Shown here: one piece after another, positions 1 to 7,983 of the stretch
Numbering within the stretch: position 1 is the stretch's first letter
How the letters are laid out: the number at the start of each line of letters is the position of its first letter
Assembly: GCA_964408945.1 (NCBI GenBank)
Contig: CAYPBJ010000001.1
Location: 62,001-126,000 of the forward strand
Source: VMCP01 sp964408945
GTDB taxonomy: Bacteria; Bacteroidota; Bacteroidia; NS11-12g; UBA955
DNA length: 64,000 nt
Reading direction: 5' to 3'
The notes under the pieces: model-generated
What the model was told of the DNA's origin: nothing
Seen by the model: only the letters and a program-made list of their open reading frames with translations
Database searches by the model: none
Made by a program: the position numbers and the translations under genes

Positions 1-1
1 G

Positions 2-910
2 CCTATGGTATCTGAAAGGGTAACCAGAGAATTAAATAAAATCAATGATTATTTAGAATCATCGTTGACCGACTTGAAAAACAGAGATGTTAAAAGGGCT
101 GCAGCCAATCAGCAGTTTGTGATGACTGGCTTCAATGATTTAGCCGTAATGCTGATGGAAAGTTTGAAGAATGTGCAGCAAAAGATGTCGCAACAAAATC
201 AAAAATCTCAATCAAAAAAAGGTCAATCTTGCAGCAATCCCAATAAATCTGGAAATTCTGGAAAAAGTAAAATGGGTAAGGGTTCGAAGTTGTCTGAAGC
301 ACAAAAACAGTTAGGAGAACAACTTCAGAAAATGCAACAAGGCCAACAGCAAGGACAACAACAAGGCCAGCAGGGGCAAAAGGGAGACAAATCTGGAACC
401 ACAGGTGAACCAAAATCAGGCAATGGAAATGATTCCAAGCAAGGTCAACAAGGGAATAAGTCAGGGGGCAAGGAAGCCGGTCGCAGTTTAGAGCAAGACC
501 TCGTGGAAATGGCTTTATTGCAAGAGCAGTTGCGCCGCCAAATTCAAGAATTACGGAAAGAAGCTTTGAAAAACGGCAACACCGGAGATGCAGCTAACCT
601 TCACAAATTGGAAGAGTTGATGGAAGAGCAAGAAAAAAACCTGGTAAATAAAACCCTAGACGAAAAGAGTGTTCAACGTCAAAAAGAAATCATGACTCGA
701 TTGCTAGAACATGAAAAAGCCGAACGTAAACAGGGTGAAGAAGATAACAGGGAAAGCCAACAAGGGAAACCCAAAGATTTGTTGGTGCCCGATGAAATTC
801 GATTAGAGACGCAAAAACGCGTCAAACAAAAGGAGCAATTACAGAGAATTCCTCCGTCGTTGAACCCGTACTACGAAGAAAAAATCAAGCAACTCCCGCG
901 CCAGCGTTGA
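2..910 (+). CDS. C-terminal part of a DUF4175-like protein (5' end outside window)
   Basis: The reading frame is open through the left edge, so this is the 3' part of a longer gene; the ATG at 5 is only the first Met in view. The visible 301 residues carry no membrane segment. They hold a Lys/Gln/Gly-rich low-complexity stretch (about residues 65-155, with repeated QGQQ units) and then charged coiled-coil-like helices rich in E, K, Q and R. The ending with a P-S-L-N-P-Y-Y motif resembles the C-termini of the large DUF4175 proteins of Bacteroidota, which have N-terminal membrane helices; that match is from memory. Function is unknown. The last 26 bases overlap the 3' end of convergent metG. 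Confidence 0.6.
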   Translation, partial: PMVSERVTRELNKINDYLESSLTDLKNRDVKRAAANQQFVMTGFNDLAVMLMESLKNVQQKMSQQNQKSQSKKGQSCSNPNKSGNSGKSKMGKGSKLSEAQKQLGEQLQKMQQGQQQGQQQGQQGQKGDKSGTTGEPKSGNGNDSKQGQQGNKSGGKEAGRSLEQDLVEMALLQEQLRRQIQELRKEALKNGNTGDAANLHKLEELMEEQEKNLVNKTLDEKSVQRQKEIMTRLLEHEKAERKQGEEDNRESQQGKPKDLLVPDEIRLETQKRVKQKEQLQRIPPSLNPYYEEKIKQLPRQR

Positions 911-2930
911 TTTCAGTGCTCGGGCGTACAAAATGCAGTTTCCCATTGCTGTCTTCAGCCATTAGAATCATTCCATGACTTTCTATGCCTCTCATTTTTC
1001 TAGGCGATAGATTTGCCAAATACAGAACTTGCTGCCCCACGCATTCTTCGGGTGTAAAATGCATAGCAATTCCGGACAAAACGGTGCGTTCTTCGTTGCC
1101 GAGGCTTAAAGTCAAATTGAGAAGTTTGTCAGCTTTTTCTACTTTTTCACATTTTATAACGGTGGCAATTCTAAGGTCAAGTTTTGCGAAGTCATCGTAT
1201 TGAATCAGTGGTTTTTCAATGACAACTTCTTCATGTGATTCTATAGTTGTAGCAGCTGTTTCTGGGGGAAGTGAAGATTGTAACTTAGCTATTTGACCGT
1301 CAATCACATCATCTTCCATTTTAGCAAACAACAAGCTCAATTCGCCTATTTTACACCCTGTTTTTGGCGAAAACCACTGGGCTTTTTGCCAAAAAGATGC
1401 TTTTTGTTCATTGTTGAATTCTATACCCAATTGGACCTGTAATTTTTTAAATGTATTGGGTAAGAAAATTTCAGAAGCTAAACACAAATTACACAATACT
1501 TCATAGGCAAATTGCATGATTTCTGCCGTTTTTTCTGGATCTGTTTTAATCAGTTTCCAAGGCTCGTGGTCCGCCAAATATTTATTTCCGAAACGAGCCA
1601 ATTCCATCAATGCTACTTGAGCATCTCTGAATTTATACTGCTGTAATTTGTCTAAAATGGGCTGAATATATTCTGTGGCTAGCTGTCCACTTTCAAAGTT
1701 GTGGGTTTTTGAAGGAATATCGCCATCGTAAAATTTGTTCATAAGAACCAATACTCTGTTAGCGAAATTCCCATAGATACCCACCAATTCACTGTTGATT
1801 CGGGTTTGATAATCTTTCCAAGTGAATTCGGAATCTTTGGTTTCAGGAGCAATAGAATTGAGTACATACCTCAATTCGTCTTCCCGCCCAGGCAATTCAT
1901 CTAAGTATTCATTGAGCCAAACCGCCCAATTGCGAGAAGTAGAGATTTTTTGTCCCTCCAAATTTAAAAATTCATTGGCAGGCACTTGAGCTGGAACTAC
2001 ATAACCGTTTCCCCTCAAATGCAACATGGCAGGGAAAATGATGCAGTGAAACACGATATTGTCTTTTCCAATGAAATGAATCAACTGCGAATCGCCTGTC
2101 CACCAATCTTGCCAATCATTCGGACGAGCTTCTTTGGTTGCCGAAATGTACCCAATGGGGGCTTCAAACCATACATATAGCACTTTCCCTTCAGCGTTTT
2201 CTACCGGAACGGGAATTCCCCAATCCAAATCGCGGGTCATGGCGCGTTCCTTTAAGCCGTCGTTCAGCCAGCTCTTGCATTGTCCTAAAACGTTTGACTT
2301 CCAAGATGTTTGAGAATGTATGTATTCGTTCAAAAACGATTCTTGAAGTTCGTCTAAGGGTAAATACCAGTTTTTGGTTTCTTTCAAAACAGGTACTGCT
2401 CCCGATAGTGCTGATTTTGGATTTTTTAGTTCCGAGGGACTTAAAGTCGAGCCGCATTTTTCACATTGATCACCGTAAGCACCGGGGTTGTTGCATTTCG
2501 GACAATCGCCGGTGATGTATCGATCGGCTAAAAATTGGTTGGCTTCAGGATCAAAAAACTGTTCTGAAATAATTTCTCTAAAGGCACCTTTATCAAGAAG
2601 GTCTTTGAAAAATTCTTGAGCCGTTTCTTTATGGGTGGAGTTGCTGGTTCTGCTGTAAATGTCAAATTGAATTCCCAAGCGCTCAAAAGAATCTTTGATG
2701 ATACCGTGATATCTATCAACCACATCTTGAGGTGTGATTCCTTCTTTTCGAGCTCTTAAAGTAATGGGTACACCGTGTTCATCACTTCCGCAGACGAATA
2801 AAGTTTCCTTCCCTTGCAAACGACAAAAGCGGGCGTAGATATCAGCGGGGATATACACTCCAGCAAGGTGCCCAATATGAACGGGGCCGTTGGCGTAGGG
2901 AAGAGCGGCAGTGATGGTGGTCTTAGACAT
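885..2930 (-). CDS. metG: methionyl-tRNA synthetase with C-terminal tRNA-binding domain
   Basis: Charges tRNA-Met in the cytoplasm. Class I signatures are present: HIGH at residues 18-21 and KISTS at 328-332 in place of KMSKS. A zinc knuckle is seen as Cys143/146 and Cys156/159. The C-terminal ~105 residues (from about 577) form the OB-fold EMAP/Trbp111-like tRNA-binding domain that dimerises some MetRS; 681 aa is normal for the long form. The ATG at 2930 is supported by a TACCTTTG promoter box that ends only 4 nt upstream (2935-2942), so the mRNA is probably leaderless. Confidence 0.97.
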   Translation of the reverse strand: MSKTTITAALPYANGPVHIGHLAGVYIPADIYARFCRLQGKETLFVCGSDEHGVPITLRARKEGITPQDVVDRYHGIIKDSFERLGIQFDIYSRTSNSTHKETAQEFFKDLLDKGAFREIISEQFFDPEANQFLADRYITGDCPKCNNPGAYGDQCEKCGSTLSPSELKNPKSALSGAVPVLKETKNWYLPLDELQESFLNEYIHSQTSWKSNVLGQCKSWLNDGLKERAMTRDLDWGIPVPVENAEGKVLYVWFEAPIGYISATKEARPNDWQDWWTGDSQLIHFIGKDNIVFHCIIFPAMLHLRGNGYVVPAQVPANEFLNLEGQKISTSRNWAVWLNEYLDELPGREDELRYVLNSIAPETKDSEFTWKDYQTRINSELVGIYGNFANRVLVLMNKFYDGDIPSKTHNFESGQLATEYIQPILDKLQQYKFRDAQVALMELARFGNKYLADHEPWKLIKTDPEKTAEIMQFAYEVLCNLCLASEIFLPNTFKKLQVQLGIEFNNEQKASFWQKAQWFSPKTGCKIGELSLLFAKMEDDVIDGQIAKLQSSLPPETAATTIESHEEVVIEKPLIQYDDFAKLDLRIATVIKCEKVEKADKLLNLTLSLGNEERTVLSGIAMHFTPEECVGQQVLYLANLSPRKMRGIESHGMILMAEDSNGKLHFVRPSTEINAGAGVA

Positions 2931-2934
2931 GCCG

Positions 2935-2942
2935 CAAAGGTA
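2935..2942 (-). promoter_or_regulatory. -7 box of metG
   Basis: TACCTTTG on the minus strand matches the Bacteroidota -7 consensus TAnnTTTG. It ends 4 nt before the metG ATG and abuts the 3' end of the upstream gene. I see no clear -33 TTG at the usual distance. Confidence 0.55.
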
Positions 2943-2943
2943 C

Positions 2944-3426
2944 TTAATCTTGAGTTTTCTTTGAAAGAGATTCTACGAGTTCTGTCAATTCTGGAGAAAT
3001 TTGAGCGGTAAAATTCAATATTTTTTGATTGTTCAGGTGAATTCTCAAAACCGTATTTCCTTGGGTTGTGTAGGCCTTTCCTAGTTTGGATGAATAACGC
3101 AGTCCCCATCCCCCGAAATCTCTCAAAGGATTGATTTTCGAAATTTCAATCTTTTGAATTTCAGAAAGAGCATAAGTTTTTCTTTTCCAGATAAAGGGTC
3201 TATAAATAAAGCTGAATTGTTTTTGATCTAAAGTCCACTGAAGTTTTACACTCCAAAGAAGACCTAAAACTAGAATTATTATAAAAAACGGCGGAAGAGA
3301 TTCTATGTTAATGAATGAGTTTAGATTTTGATTATTTAGATAGAAGGTAATTCCCAAAACAACCAATAGGGTAGGCAAGGCAATCCAAAAAACAAGGGAC
3401 ATTCTATGAGTTTGAGAAATTTTCAT
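2944..3426 (-). CDS. small two-helix membrane protein with PH-like C-terminal domain, unknown function
   Basis: 160 aa from the ATG at 3426; the frame is open further upstream but that part overlaps rpmH. Two hydrophobic segments (about residues 9-29 and 44-62) are followed by a soluble, beta-rich region of about 90 residues. The shape, paired helices then a domain starting near residue 70 and ending in an amphipathic helix, resembles bacterial PH-domain (bPH) membrane proteins; this is a fold guess. A TACATTTG box (3430-3437) ends only 3 nt before this ATG, so Met9 (3402) may be the real start. It lies 13 nt upstream of metG and divergent from rpmH. Confidence 0.6.
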   Translation of the reverse strand: MKISQTHRMSLVFWIALPTLLVVLGITFYLNNQNLNSFINIESLPPFFIIILVLGLLWSVKLQWTLDQKQFSFIYRPFIWKRKTYALSEIQKIEISKINPLRDFGGWGLRYSSKLGKAYTTQGNTVLRIHLNNQKILNFTAQISPELTELVESLSKKTQD

Positions 3427-3445
3427 GACCAAATGTACAGATAAT

Positions 3446-3476
3446 TTTGTTTTTGCGAGAATGATTCTTAACTTTG
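3446..3476 (+). promoter_or_regulatory. promoter of rpmH-rnpA
   Basis: TTTG at 3446-3449 and TAACTTTG at 3469-3476 are separated by 19 nt, a full match to the Bacteroidota housekeeping consensus (TTTG-N19-TAnnTTTG). The rpmH ATG follows 22 nt after the -7 box. Confidence 0.75.
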
Positions 3477-3498
3477 CAGCCCTTAAAAAGAAATCGCC

Positions 3499-3657
3499 AT
3501 GACTAAGCGCACATACCAACCTTCGAACAGAAAGAGAAAAAACCGTCACGGATTCCGTGAGCGTATGGCTACATCAAACGGTCGCCGTGTTTTGGCAGCG
3601 CGCCGTGCACGTGGTCGTAAGAAATTGACTGTATCTGACGAAAAGGCGCACAAATAA
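3499..3657 (+). CDS. rpmH: 50S ribosomal protein bL34
   Basis: A 52-aa, very basic protein starting MTKRTYQPSNRKRKNRHGFR, the hallmark of bL34, with the conserved R-x-R-M segment and the G-R-x-V-L-x-x-R-R-x-x-G-R-K core. It is a structural protein of the large subunit. The gene sits in the conserved rpmH-rnpA order, 32 nt upstream of rnpA, with its own consensus promoter. Confidence 0.97.
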   Translation: MTKRTYQPSNRKRKNRHGFRERMATSNGRRVLAARRARGRKKLTVSDEKAHK

Positions 3658-3689
3658 GCCTTTCCAATCAGAATAGTTGACAGTTGCTC

Positions 3690-4184
3690 ATGGAAAAGTC
3701 TTTGAATTATACTTTTTCCAAGCAAGAGCGGCTGTGCAGCGAAAAAATATTAGCCCGGCTCTATGAGTCGGGCTTTGTTATTTCTAAATATCCTCTTAGA
3801 CTAAACGTACTGTTGCTCACTGAAGAGGAGTTCAATCAATTATTGACGTTGGGTTCCCCAACCGGAACAAAGTATAAAGGCCTAATTGAACTTAGAGCTC
3901 AAATCAGCATAAATGCTTCAAAGAAACGTTTAAAGAGGGCCGTTGTTCGAAACAGGATGAAGCGTATTCTCAGGGAAATTTACAGGCACAAGAAGCCCCA
4001 AATCTATGCTGATTTGGCGGGGGCTGGGCAATTTGCTGCTATAGGACTGATATACGTAGGCAATTCGGAAATGACCTATTGGGATGTTGAAAAGGTGTTT
4101 GATAAGGTACGTAGAAATTTAAGGGAGCGGGTCATAGCCGCTGCCGCCCCAGGGTCCGCAGCTGGAAATTCTCTTGAAGGTTAG
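3690..4184 (+). CDS. rnpA: ribonuclease P protein component
   Basis: Protein subunit of RNase P, which matures tRNA 5' ends. From the ATG at 3690 it is 164 aa; a TTG at 3684 would add two residues. The RNP signature is clear around residues 90-108 (K-R-A-V-x-R-N-R-M-K-R-I-L-R-E). It follows rpmH as in most bacteria. The 3' end overlaps convergent yidD by 66 bp. The Ala/Gly-rich last ~20 residues lie in that overlap and look unlike the conserved RnpA C-terminus, so they may reflect constraint from the opposite strand. Confidence 0.93.
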   Translation: MEKSLNYTFSKQERLCSEKILARLYESGFVISKYPLRLNVLLLTEEEFNQLLTLGSPTGTKYKGLIELRAQISINASKKRLKRAVVRNRMKRILREIYRHKKPQIYADLAGAGQFAAIGLIYVGNSEMTYWDVEKVFDKVRRNLRERVIAAAAPGSAAGNSLEG

Positions 4185-4328
4185 TTTTAGGGCCTTAAAA
4201 AAAGAGTATTTTTTGAAGGCTTCAACACCGTATTGAGAGCAGGTGGGAGTGTACCTACAGCTATTAGGTAAATAGGGCGAAAGTGCTGCTTGATAGAATT
4301 TTATGAACCAAATTGCGAGTTTATTCAT
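4119..4328 (-). CDS. yidD: membrane protein insertion efficiency factor YidD
   Basis: 69-aa homologue of YidD, a small amphipathic membrane-associated protein that assists YidC-dependent insertion. Family features: an F-Y-Q-A-A-L-S-P stretch after a short N-terminal helix, the C-R-Y-x-P-T-C-S-Q-Y motif, and the conserved ending S-C-G-P-W-G-G-S-G-Y-D-P. In many genomes yidD follows rnpA on the same strand; here it is inverted and converges on rnpA with a 66-bp overlap. Confidence 0.93.
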   Translation of the reverse strand: MNKLAIWFIKFYQAALSPYLPNSCRYTPTCSQYGVEAFKKYSFFKALKLTFKRISSCGPWGGSGYDPLP

Positions 4329-4347
4329 TTGATTGTTTCTTGGGGTA

Positions 4348-4378
4348 TTTGATTTGTTTATAAAGTTTTGTATCTTTG
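4348..4378 (+). promoter_or_regulatory. promoter of rpsF-rpsR-rplI
   Basis: TTTG at 4348-4351, a 19-nt spacer, then TATCTTTG at 4371-4378. This is an exact consensus promoter, with rpsF starting 22 nt after the box. Confidence 0.75.
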
Positions 4379-4399
4379 CACCCCCAAAATTAAAGAATT

Positions 4400-4804
4400 A
4401 TGAGTTTAAAACAGTATGAAACTGTGATCATTTTAACACCCGTGCTCTCTGAGCAGCAGATGAAAGATGCTGTGGCTGGCTACAGAGGGTTGATCACAGA
4501 CAATGGTGGGGAGATCGTCCATGAAGAAAACTGGGGTCTCACCAAATTAGCTTATCCCATTGACAAAAAAGGTACGGGTTTTTACCACTTGTTTGAGTTC
4601 AAAGCAAGCCCTGAGTTTATCAAAGCTTGGGAGTTAGCTTTCCGTCGTGACGAACGCATCATGCGTTACTTAACATTGTCGTTAGACAGATGGGCAATTG
4701 AATTCAACTTGAAGAAACGCAGCGGTGAAATCAAGAGTTCATCAACTGCTAAAGAGAAGAAAGCAGCAAACAATGCTGTAGTTGAATTAGATGAAGAAGA
4801 TTAA
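4400..4804 (+). CDS. rpsF: 30S ribosomal protein bS6
   Basis: 134 aa, first gene of the conserved rpsF-rpsR-rplI operon. The N-terminus (MSLKQYETVIILTPVLSE) and the R-R-D-E-R-I-M-R-Y-L segment are typical of bS6. The Lys/Ala/Glu-rich acidic tail after residue ~112 is usual for the family. bS6 binds next to bS18 on the small-subunit platform. No Shine-Dalgarno sequence precedes the start, unlike the next two genes. Confidence 0.97.
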   Translation: MSLKQYETVIILTPVLSEQQMKDAVAGYRGLITDNGGEIVHEENWGLTKLAYPIDKKGTGFYHLFEFKASPEFIKAWELAFRRDERIMRYLTLSLDRWAIEFNLKKRSGEIKSSSTAKEKKAANNAVVELDEED

Positions 4805-4806
4805 TC

Positions 4807-4812
4807 AGGAGG
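4807..4812 (+). promoter_or_regulatory. strong Shine-Dalgarno site of rpsR
   Basis: AGGAGG lies 9 nt before the rpsR ATG in the rpsF-rpsR intergenic gap. Such perfect sites are rare in Bacteroidota; most starts in this window have none. Confidence 0.75.
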
Positions 4813-4821
4813 AACAGTAAA

Positions 4822-5085
4822 ATGAGTAAAGAAACCAATTTTATCTTCAACCAAACCCCTCAGGTGGTTCAAAAGAAGAAATACTGCCGCTTCAAGAAGC
4901 ACGGTATTAAGCATATTGATTACAAAGACAAAGATTTCTTGTTGAAGTTCATCAACGAGCAAGGTAAAATTTTACCTCGCCGTATCACAGGTACATCTTT
5001 GAAATTCCAACGTAAAATTTCTGTTGCCGTGAAAAGAGCAAGACACCTTTCGTTGTTGCCTTTCGTAGCTGACGGATTGAAATAA
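4822..5085 (+). CDS. rpsR: 30S ribosomal protein bS18
   Basis: 87 aa with the bS18 core: K-K-K-Y-C-R-F near residue 19, Y-K-D-x-x-x-L-x-x-F-I, the basic K-I-L-P-R-R-I-T-G-T segment and A-R-H-L-x-L-L-P-F at the C-terminus. It lies 17 nt after rpsF. In Flavobacterium ribosomes bS18, bS6 and bS21 form the pocket that hides the 16S anti-Shine-Dalgarno tail, so the strong SD in front of this gene invites an autoregulation reading. Confidence 0.97.
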   Translation: MSKETNFIFNQTPQVVQKKKYCRFKKHGIKHIDYKDKDFLLKFINEQGKILPRRITGTSLKFQRKISVAVKRARHLSLLPFVADGLK

Positions 5086-5086
5086 A

Positions 5087-5093
5087 AAGGAGG
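5087..5093 (+). promoter_or_regulatory. strong Shine-Dalgarno site of rplI
   Basis: AAGGAGG ends 6 nt before the rplI ATG in the 14-nt rpsR-rplI gap, an optimal SD and spacing. Confidence 0.75.
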
Positions 5094-5099
5094 CCTATC

Positions 5100-5540
5100 A
5101 TGAAATTAATATTGAGAGAAGACATTAAAAACTTAGGCTACAAGGATGACGTTGTAATCGTAAAAGACGGTTACGGAAGAAATTTCTTGATTCCACAGGG
5201 TAAGGCTAAGTTAGCAACTGAAAGCGCTCTGAAAATGTTGGCTGAAGACCTTCGCCAGCGTGAATTCAAACTTGACAAAATCAAAAAAGATGCTGATGCA
5301 ATGGCTGAGAAGTTGAACGGTGCAACCGTTACAGTTTCTACTAAAGCCGGTGCTAGCGGTAAAATCTTTGGTTCTGTTACGAGCCTTCAAGTAGCTAATG
5401 TATTGAAAGAGAAAGGTTTTGACGTAGATCGTCGTAAGATTGTTCTTGATGATATCAAAGCAATTGGAACCTACTCTGCAGTTGTGAACCTATTCAAAGA
5501 CATCAGTGCTACCATCACCGTTGATGTAGTGACTGAATAA
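5100..5540 (+). CDS. rplI: 50S ribosomal protein bL9
   Basis: 146 aa. The N-terminal domain has the bL9 signature (G-Y-K-D-D-V-V-x-V-K-D-G-Y-G-R-N-F-L-I-P near residues 14-34), followed by a long Lys-rich connecting helix and the compact C-terminal domain. Last gene of the bS6-bS18-bL9 operon, closed by a strong intrinsic terminator 24 nt downstream. Confidence 0.97.
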   Translation: MKLILREDIKNLGYKDDVVIVKDGYGRNFLIPQGKAKLATESALKMLAEDLRQREFKLDKIKKDADAMAEKLNGATVTVSTKAGASGKIFGSVTSLQVANVLKEKGFDVDRRKIVLDDIKAIGTYSAVVNLFKDISATITVDVVTE

Positions 5541-5563
5541 TTGTTTGGTTATTGTTGTTGTGA

Positions 5564-5596
5564 AATGGCTGAGGTATTACCTCAGCCATTTTTTTT
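5564..5596 (+). terminator. intrinsic terminator after rplI
   Basis: Perfect 11-bp stem (5564-5574 with 5580-5590), a 5-nt TATTA loop and a run of eight T (5589-5596). The stem also occupies the place where a -33 element of the next gene would be. Confidence 0.92.
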
Positions 5597-5599
5597 GTT

Positions 5600-5607
5600 T
5601 AACTTTG
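5600..5607 (+). promoter_or_regulatory. -7 box of the MMPL exporter gene
   Basis: TAACTTTG, ending 7 nt before the ATG at 5615. The -33 region falls inside the rplI terminator and lacks TTG. Confidence 0.5.
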
Positions 5608-5614
5608 TCGATCA

Positions 5615-7981
5615 ATGATCTGGACTCGCATCGCTACCACTATTTTAAAAAATAGAACTTGGTTCGTAATTGGCATTTTGACTTTTTTAGGCGTAATGGG
5701 TTTTTATGCCTCAAAAGTGGAACTAGAATATACCATGCATCGATTGGTTCCTTCCGATGATCCTGATGCAGTGGTTTATGAGAATTTCAAAAAGAAATTC
5801 GGTGAAGATGGTAACAAGCTAATTATTGCGCTTGAAACACCTGATTTATTTGAATTGAAGTTTTATAATGAGTTTCGGAAAACTTGTGACAGCATAAAGG
5901 ATTTTGAGGGAGTTAGTAGTTTAATATCACCTACCAATTTAACCAAGTTAGATCTGGTCTTAGACAAGGACTCAGCGGAAATCTTGAAAATGACCCCTCT
6001 TCTTGATCGCCCAGCAGAAAACCAAAACGAATTAGATTCTATTGCCGAGATTTTTTACTCACTTAAGTTTTACGAGGGTCTATTGTATAACTCAAAAAAT
6101 AAAGTTTCGTTGATTGTAGTTTCAATTGAAGATTCCATCATGAATACACCGGTGAGAATTCGATTGATTGAAAAAGCATCCAAAATTCTCGACAGGTTTA
6201 GTAAGAATACTGGTAGAGAGGTTCATTTGAGTGGTCTACCCTATGTAAGATATATTAATGCAACTATTGTAAAAGATGAAATCTTACTGTTTACAATTTG
6301 TGCCTTTTTGGTAACAGCCATACTGATCTTCATTTTGTTTAGAAGCTGGTCAACGTTGTTGATTTCATTGTTGTTTATTGTAATGGGAGTTCTTGTAATG
6401 TTTGGTGTTGCAGGAATGTTAGATTATAAACTCAATGTTTTAACAGGAACTTTACCTCCATTGCTTGTTGTTATAGGAGTTCAGAATACCATTTATCTTA
6501 TCAATCAATACCATGATCAGTACAGGAGGCATGGTAATCAGGCTAAGGCGTTACTTCGAATAATATCACATGTTGGTGTAGCAACTTTTCTTATAAATTT
6601 CACCACCGCTGTTGGTTTTGGGACATTCTATTTTACAGATACAGTTATCTTAGAGCATTTTGGAGTTCTATCATTTATTACCATTAATATCGTATTTTTC
6701 TTAAATATTATTGGTATTCCTATACTGTACTCGTATCTGCCAACTCCTTCCCAAAAGCAAATTAAACACCTTGATAATACATCAATAAGTAAGTTGTTGT
6801 TGTCTGTTCAGAATATAATTTTTAAACGAAAAAGAAGAATTTTTTATTGGTTTTCTGTCCTTTCCATTTTAGGGGTTGTGTTTCTTGCACGACTAAGGCC
6901 TTTAGCATTTATGGTTGATGATATTCCCCATGATTCTCAAATGTATCAAGACATGGAGTTTATTCAAAATAACTTTAGTGGTGCTATGCCCTACGAGATT
7001 TTGATTTCATCCTATGAGGAAGGCGGAGTGACTAATGTTGATATGCTTTCAAAAGGGCGGAAGTTACAACGGGCCTTAAAAGAAATACCTGAATTGTCAA
7101 AGCCCATGTCAATCGTTGAATTGGTCTCAGCAGCAAATCAGGCGGCCAACGATAATGATCCTAGATTCTATAGAATACCACCGGCGAATCAATTTGGCGA
7201 GCTCTTATTGAAATTACCTCAATCTAGCCAAATGGGCGAAAATAAGTTGATGCGCGGATTAGTCGATAGTTCCTTAACCCAAATGAGAATTAGTTACCAG
7301 ATGAAAGATGTGGGCTCTGTGCGTATGGATACGATAAACAATCAAATTTCCAAAATAGCGAGCGATATTTTTCCTTCTGAGGAGTATCAAATTAAAATTA
7401 CGGGCACTACTCCCATTTTCCTTAAGGGTAACAAATTTCTATACTCAAGTTTATTGCAATCAACCTTTTGGGGGCTTTTAATTATTTCTCTGACCATGAC
7501 GTTTCTTTTCCCAAGTTGGCGAATGGTGTTTATTGCTATTATTCCAAATATAGTTCCATTGCTCATAACTGCAGGTATCATGGGGTATTTGGGTGTCCCA
7601 CTTAAACCAAGTACAATTTTGATTTTTAGTATAGCCTTTGGAATAACGGTAGATGCCACAATTCACTTTGTATCTACTTTCAGGCGCGAGGTAATTGTCA
7701 TGAATAAGCTTGTAAGACCTGCACTTGTGGCAACTATAAACGAAGTAGGTTTATCGCTGATTTATACATCTTTAGCCATTTGTTTTGGATTTGCGATTTT
7801 TATATTTTCAGATTTCCAAGGCACACAATCCTTGGGTTGGTTAACGGTAGTAACCATATTAATTGGAATGTTCTCTAATTTATTGTTATTGCCTGCCCTG
7901 ATATTGGCCTTCGAAAAATTCATCAATCCAAAAGTTGAACTGAAAGAAACGCTTTTGGATCTCCCAGATGAGGAAGAATAA
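5615..7981 (+). CDS. MMPL/RND-superfamily membrane exporter
   Basis: 788 aa with the duplicated RND layout: an N-terminal helix (about 12-31), a large extracytoplasmic loop (about 35-210), a five-helix block (about 220-375), then a second helix (about 405-425), loop and block (about 635-770). Loop residues such as D-D-P-D-A near 48 and the G-V-x-N-T-I-Y-L segment after helix 4 fit the COG1033 'predicted exporter' (MMPL) group, which moves lipids or other hydrophobic molecules. The substrate cannot be told from sequence. It is alone, between the rplI terminator and a convergent gene 2 nt away. Confidence 0.88.
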   Translation: MIWTRIATTILKNRTWFVIGILTFLGVMGFYASKVELEYTMHRLVPSDDPDAVVYENFKKKFGEDGNKLIIALETPDLFELKFYNEFRKTCDSIKDFEGVSSLISPTNLTKLDLVLDKDSAEILKMTPLLDRPAENQNELDSIAEIFYSLKFYEGLLYNSKNKVSLIVVSIEDSIMNTPVRIRLIEKASKILDRFSKNTGREVHLSGLPYVRYINATIVKDEILLFTICAFLVTAILIFILFRSWSTLLISLLFIVMGVLVMFGVAGMLDYKLNVLTGTLPPLLVVIGVQNTIYLINQYHDQYRRHGNQAKALLRIISHVGVATFLINFTTAVGFGTFYFTDTVILEHFGVLSFITINIVFFLNIIGIPILYSYLPTPSQKQIKHLDNTSISKLLLSVQNIIFKRKRRIFYWFSVLSILGVVFLARLRPLAFMVDDIPHDSQMYQDMEFIQNNFSGAMPYEILISSYEEGGVTNVDMLSKGRKLQRALKEIPELSKPMSIVELVSAANQAANDNDPRFYRIPPANQFGELLLKLPQSSQMGENKLMRGLVDSSLTQMRISYQMKDVGSVRMDTINNQISKIASDIFPSEEYQIKITGTTPIFLKGNKFLYSSLLQSTFWGLLIISLTMTFLFPSWRMVFIAIIPNIVPLLITAGIMGYLGVPLKPSTILIFSIAFGITVDATIHFVSTFRREVIVMNKLVRPALVATINEVGLSLIYTSLAICFGFAIFIFSDFQGTQSLGWLTVVTILIGMFSNLLLLPALILAFEKFINPKVELKETLLDLPDEEE

Positions 7982-7983
7982 AA

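Noticed and set aside
200..470. Gln-rich QGQQ repeats as a mobile or recombination repeat
   Set aside because: The repeats are in frame within the DUF4175-like protein and look like an ordinary low-complexity linker.
3427..3549. Upstream extension of the small membrane protein to 3549
   Set aside because: It runs antisense through rpmH and its promoter; the membrane helix pattern begins only after 3426.
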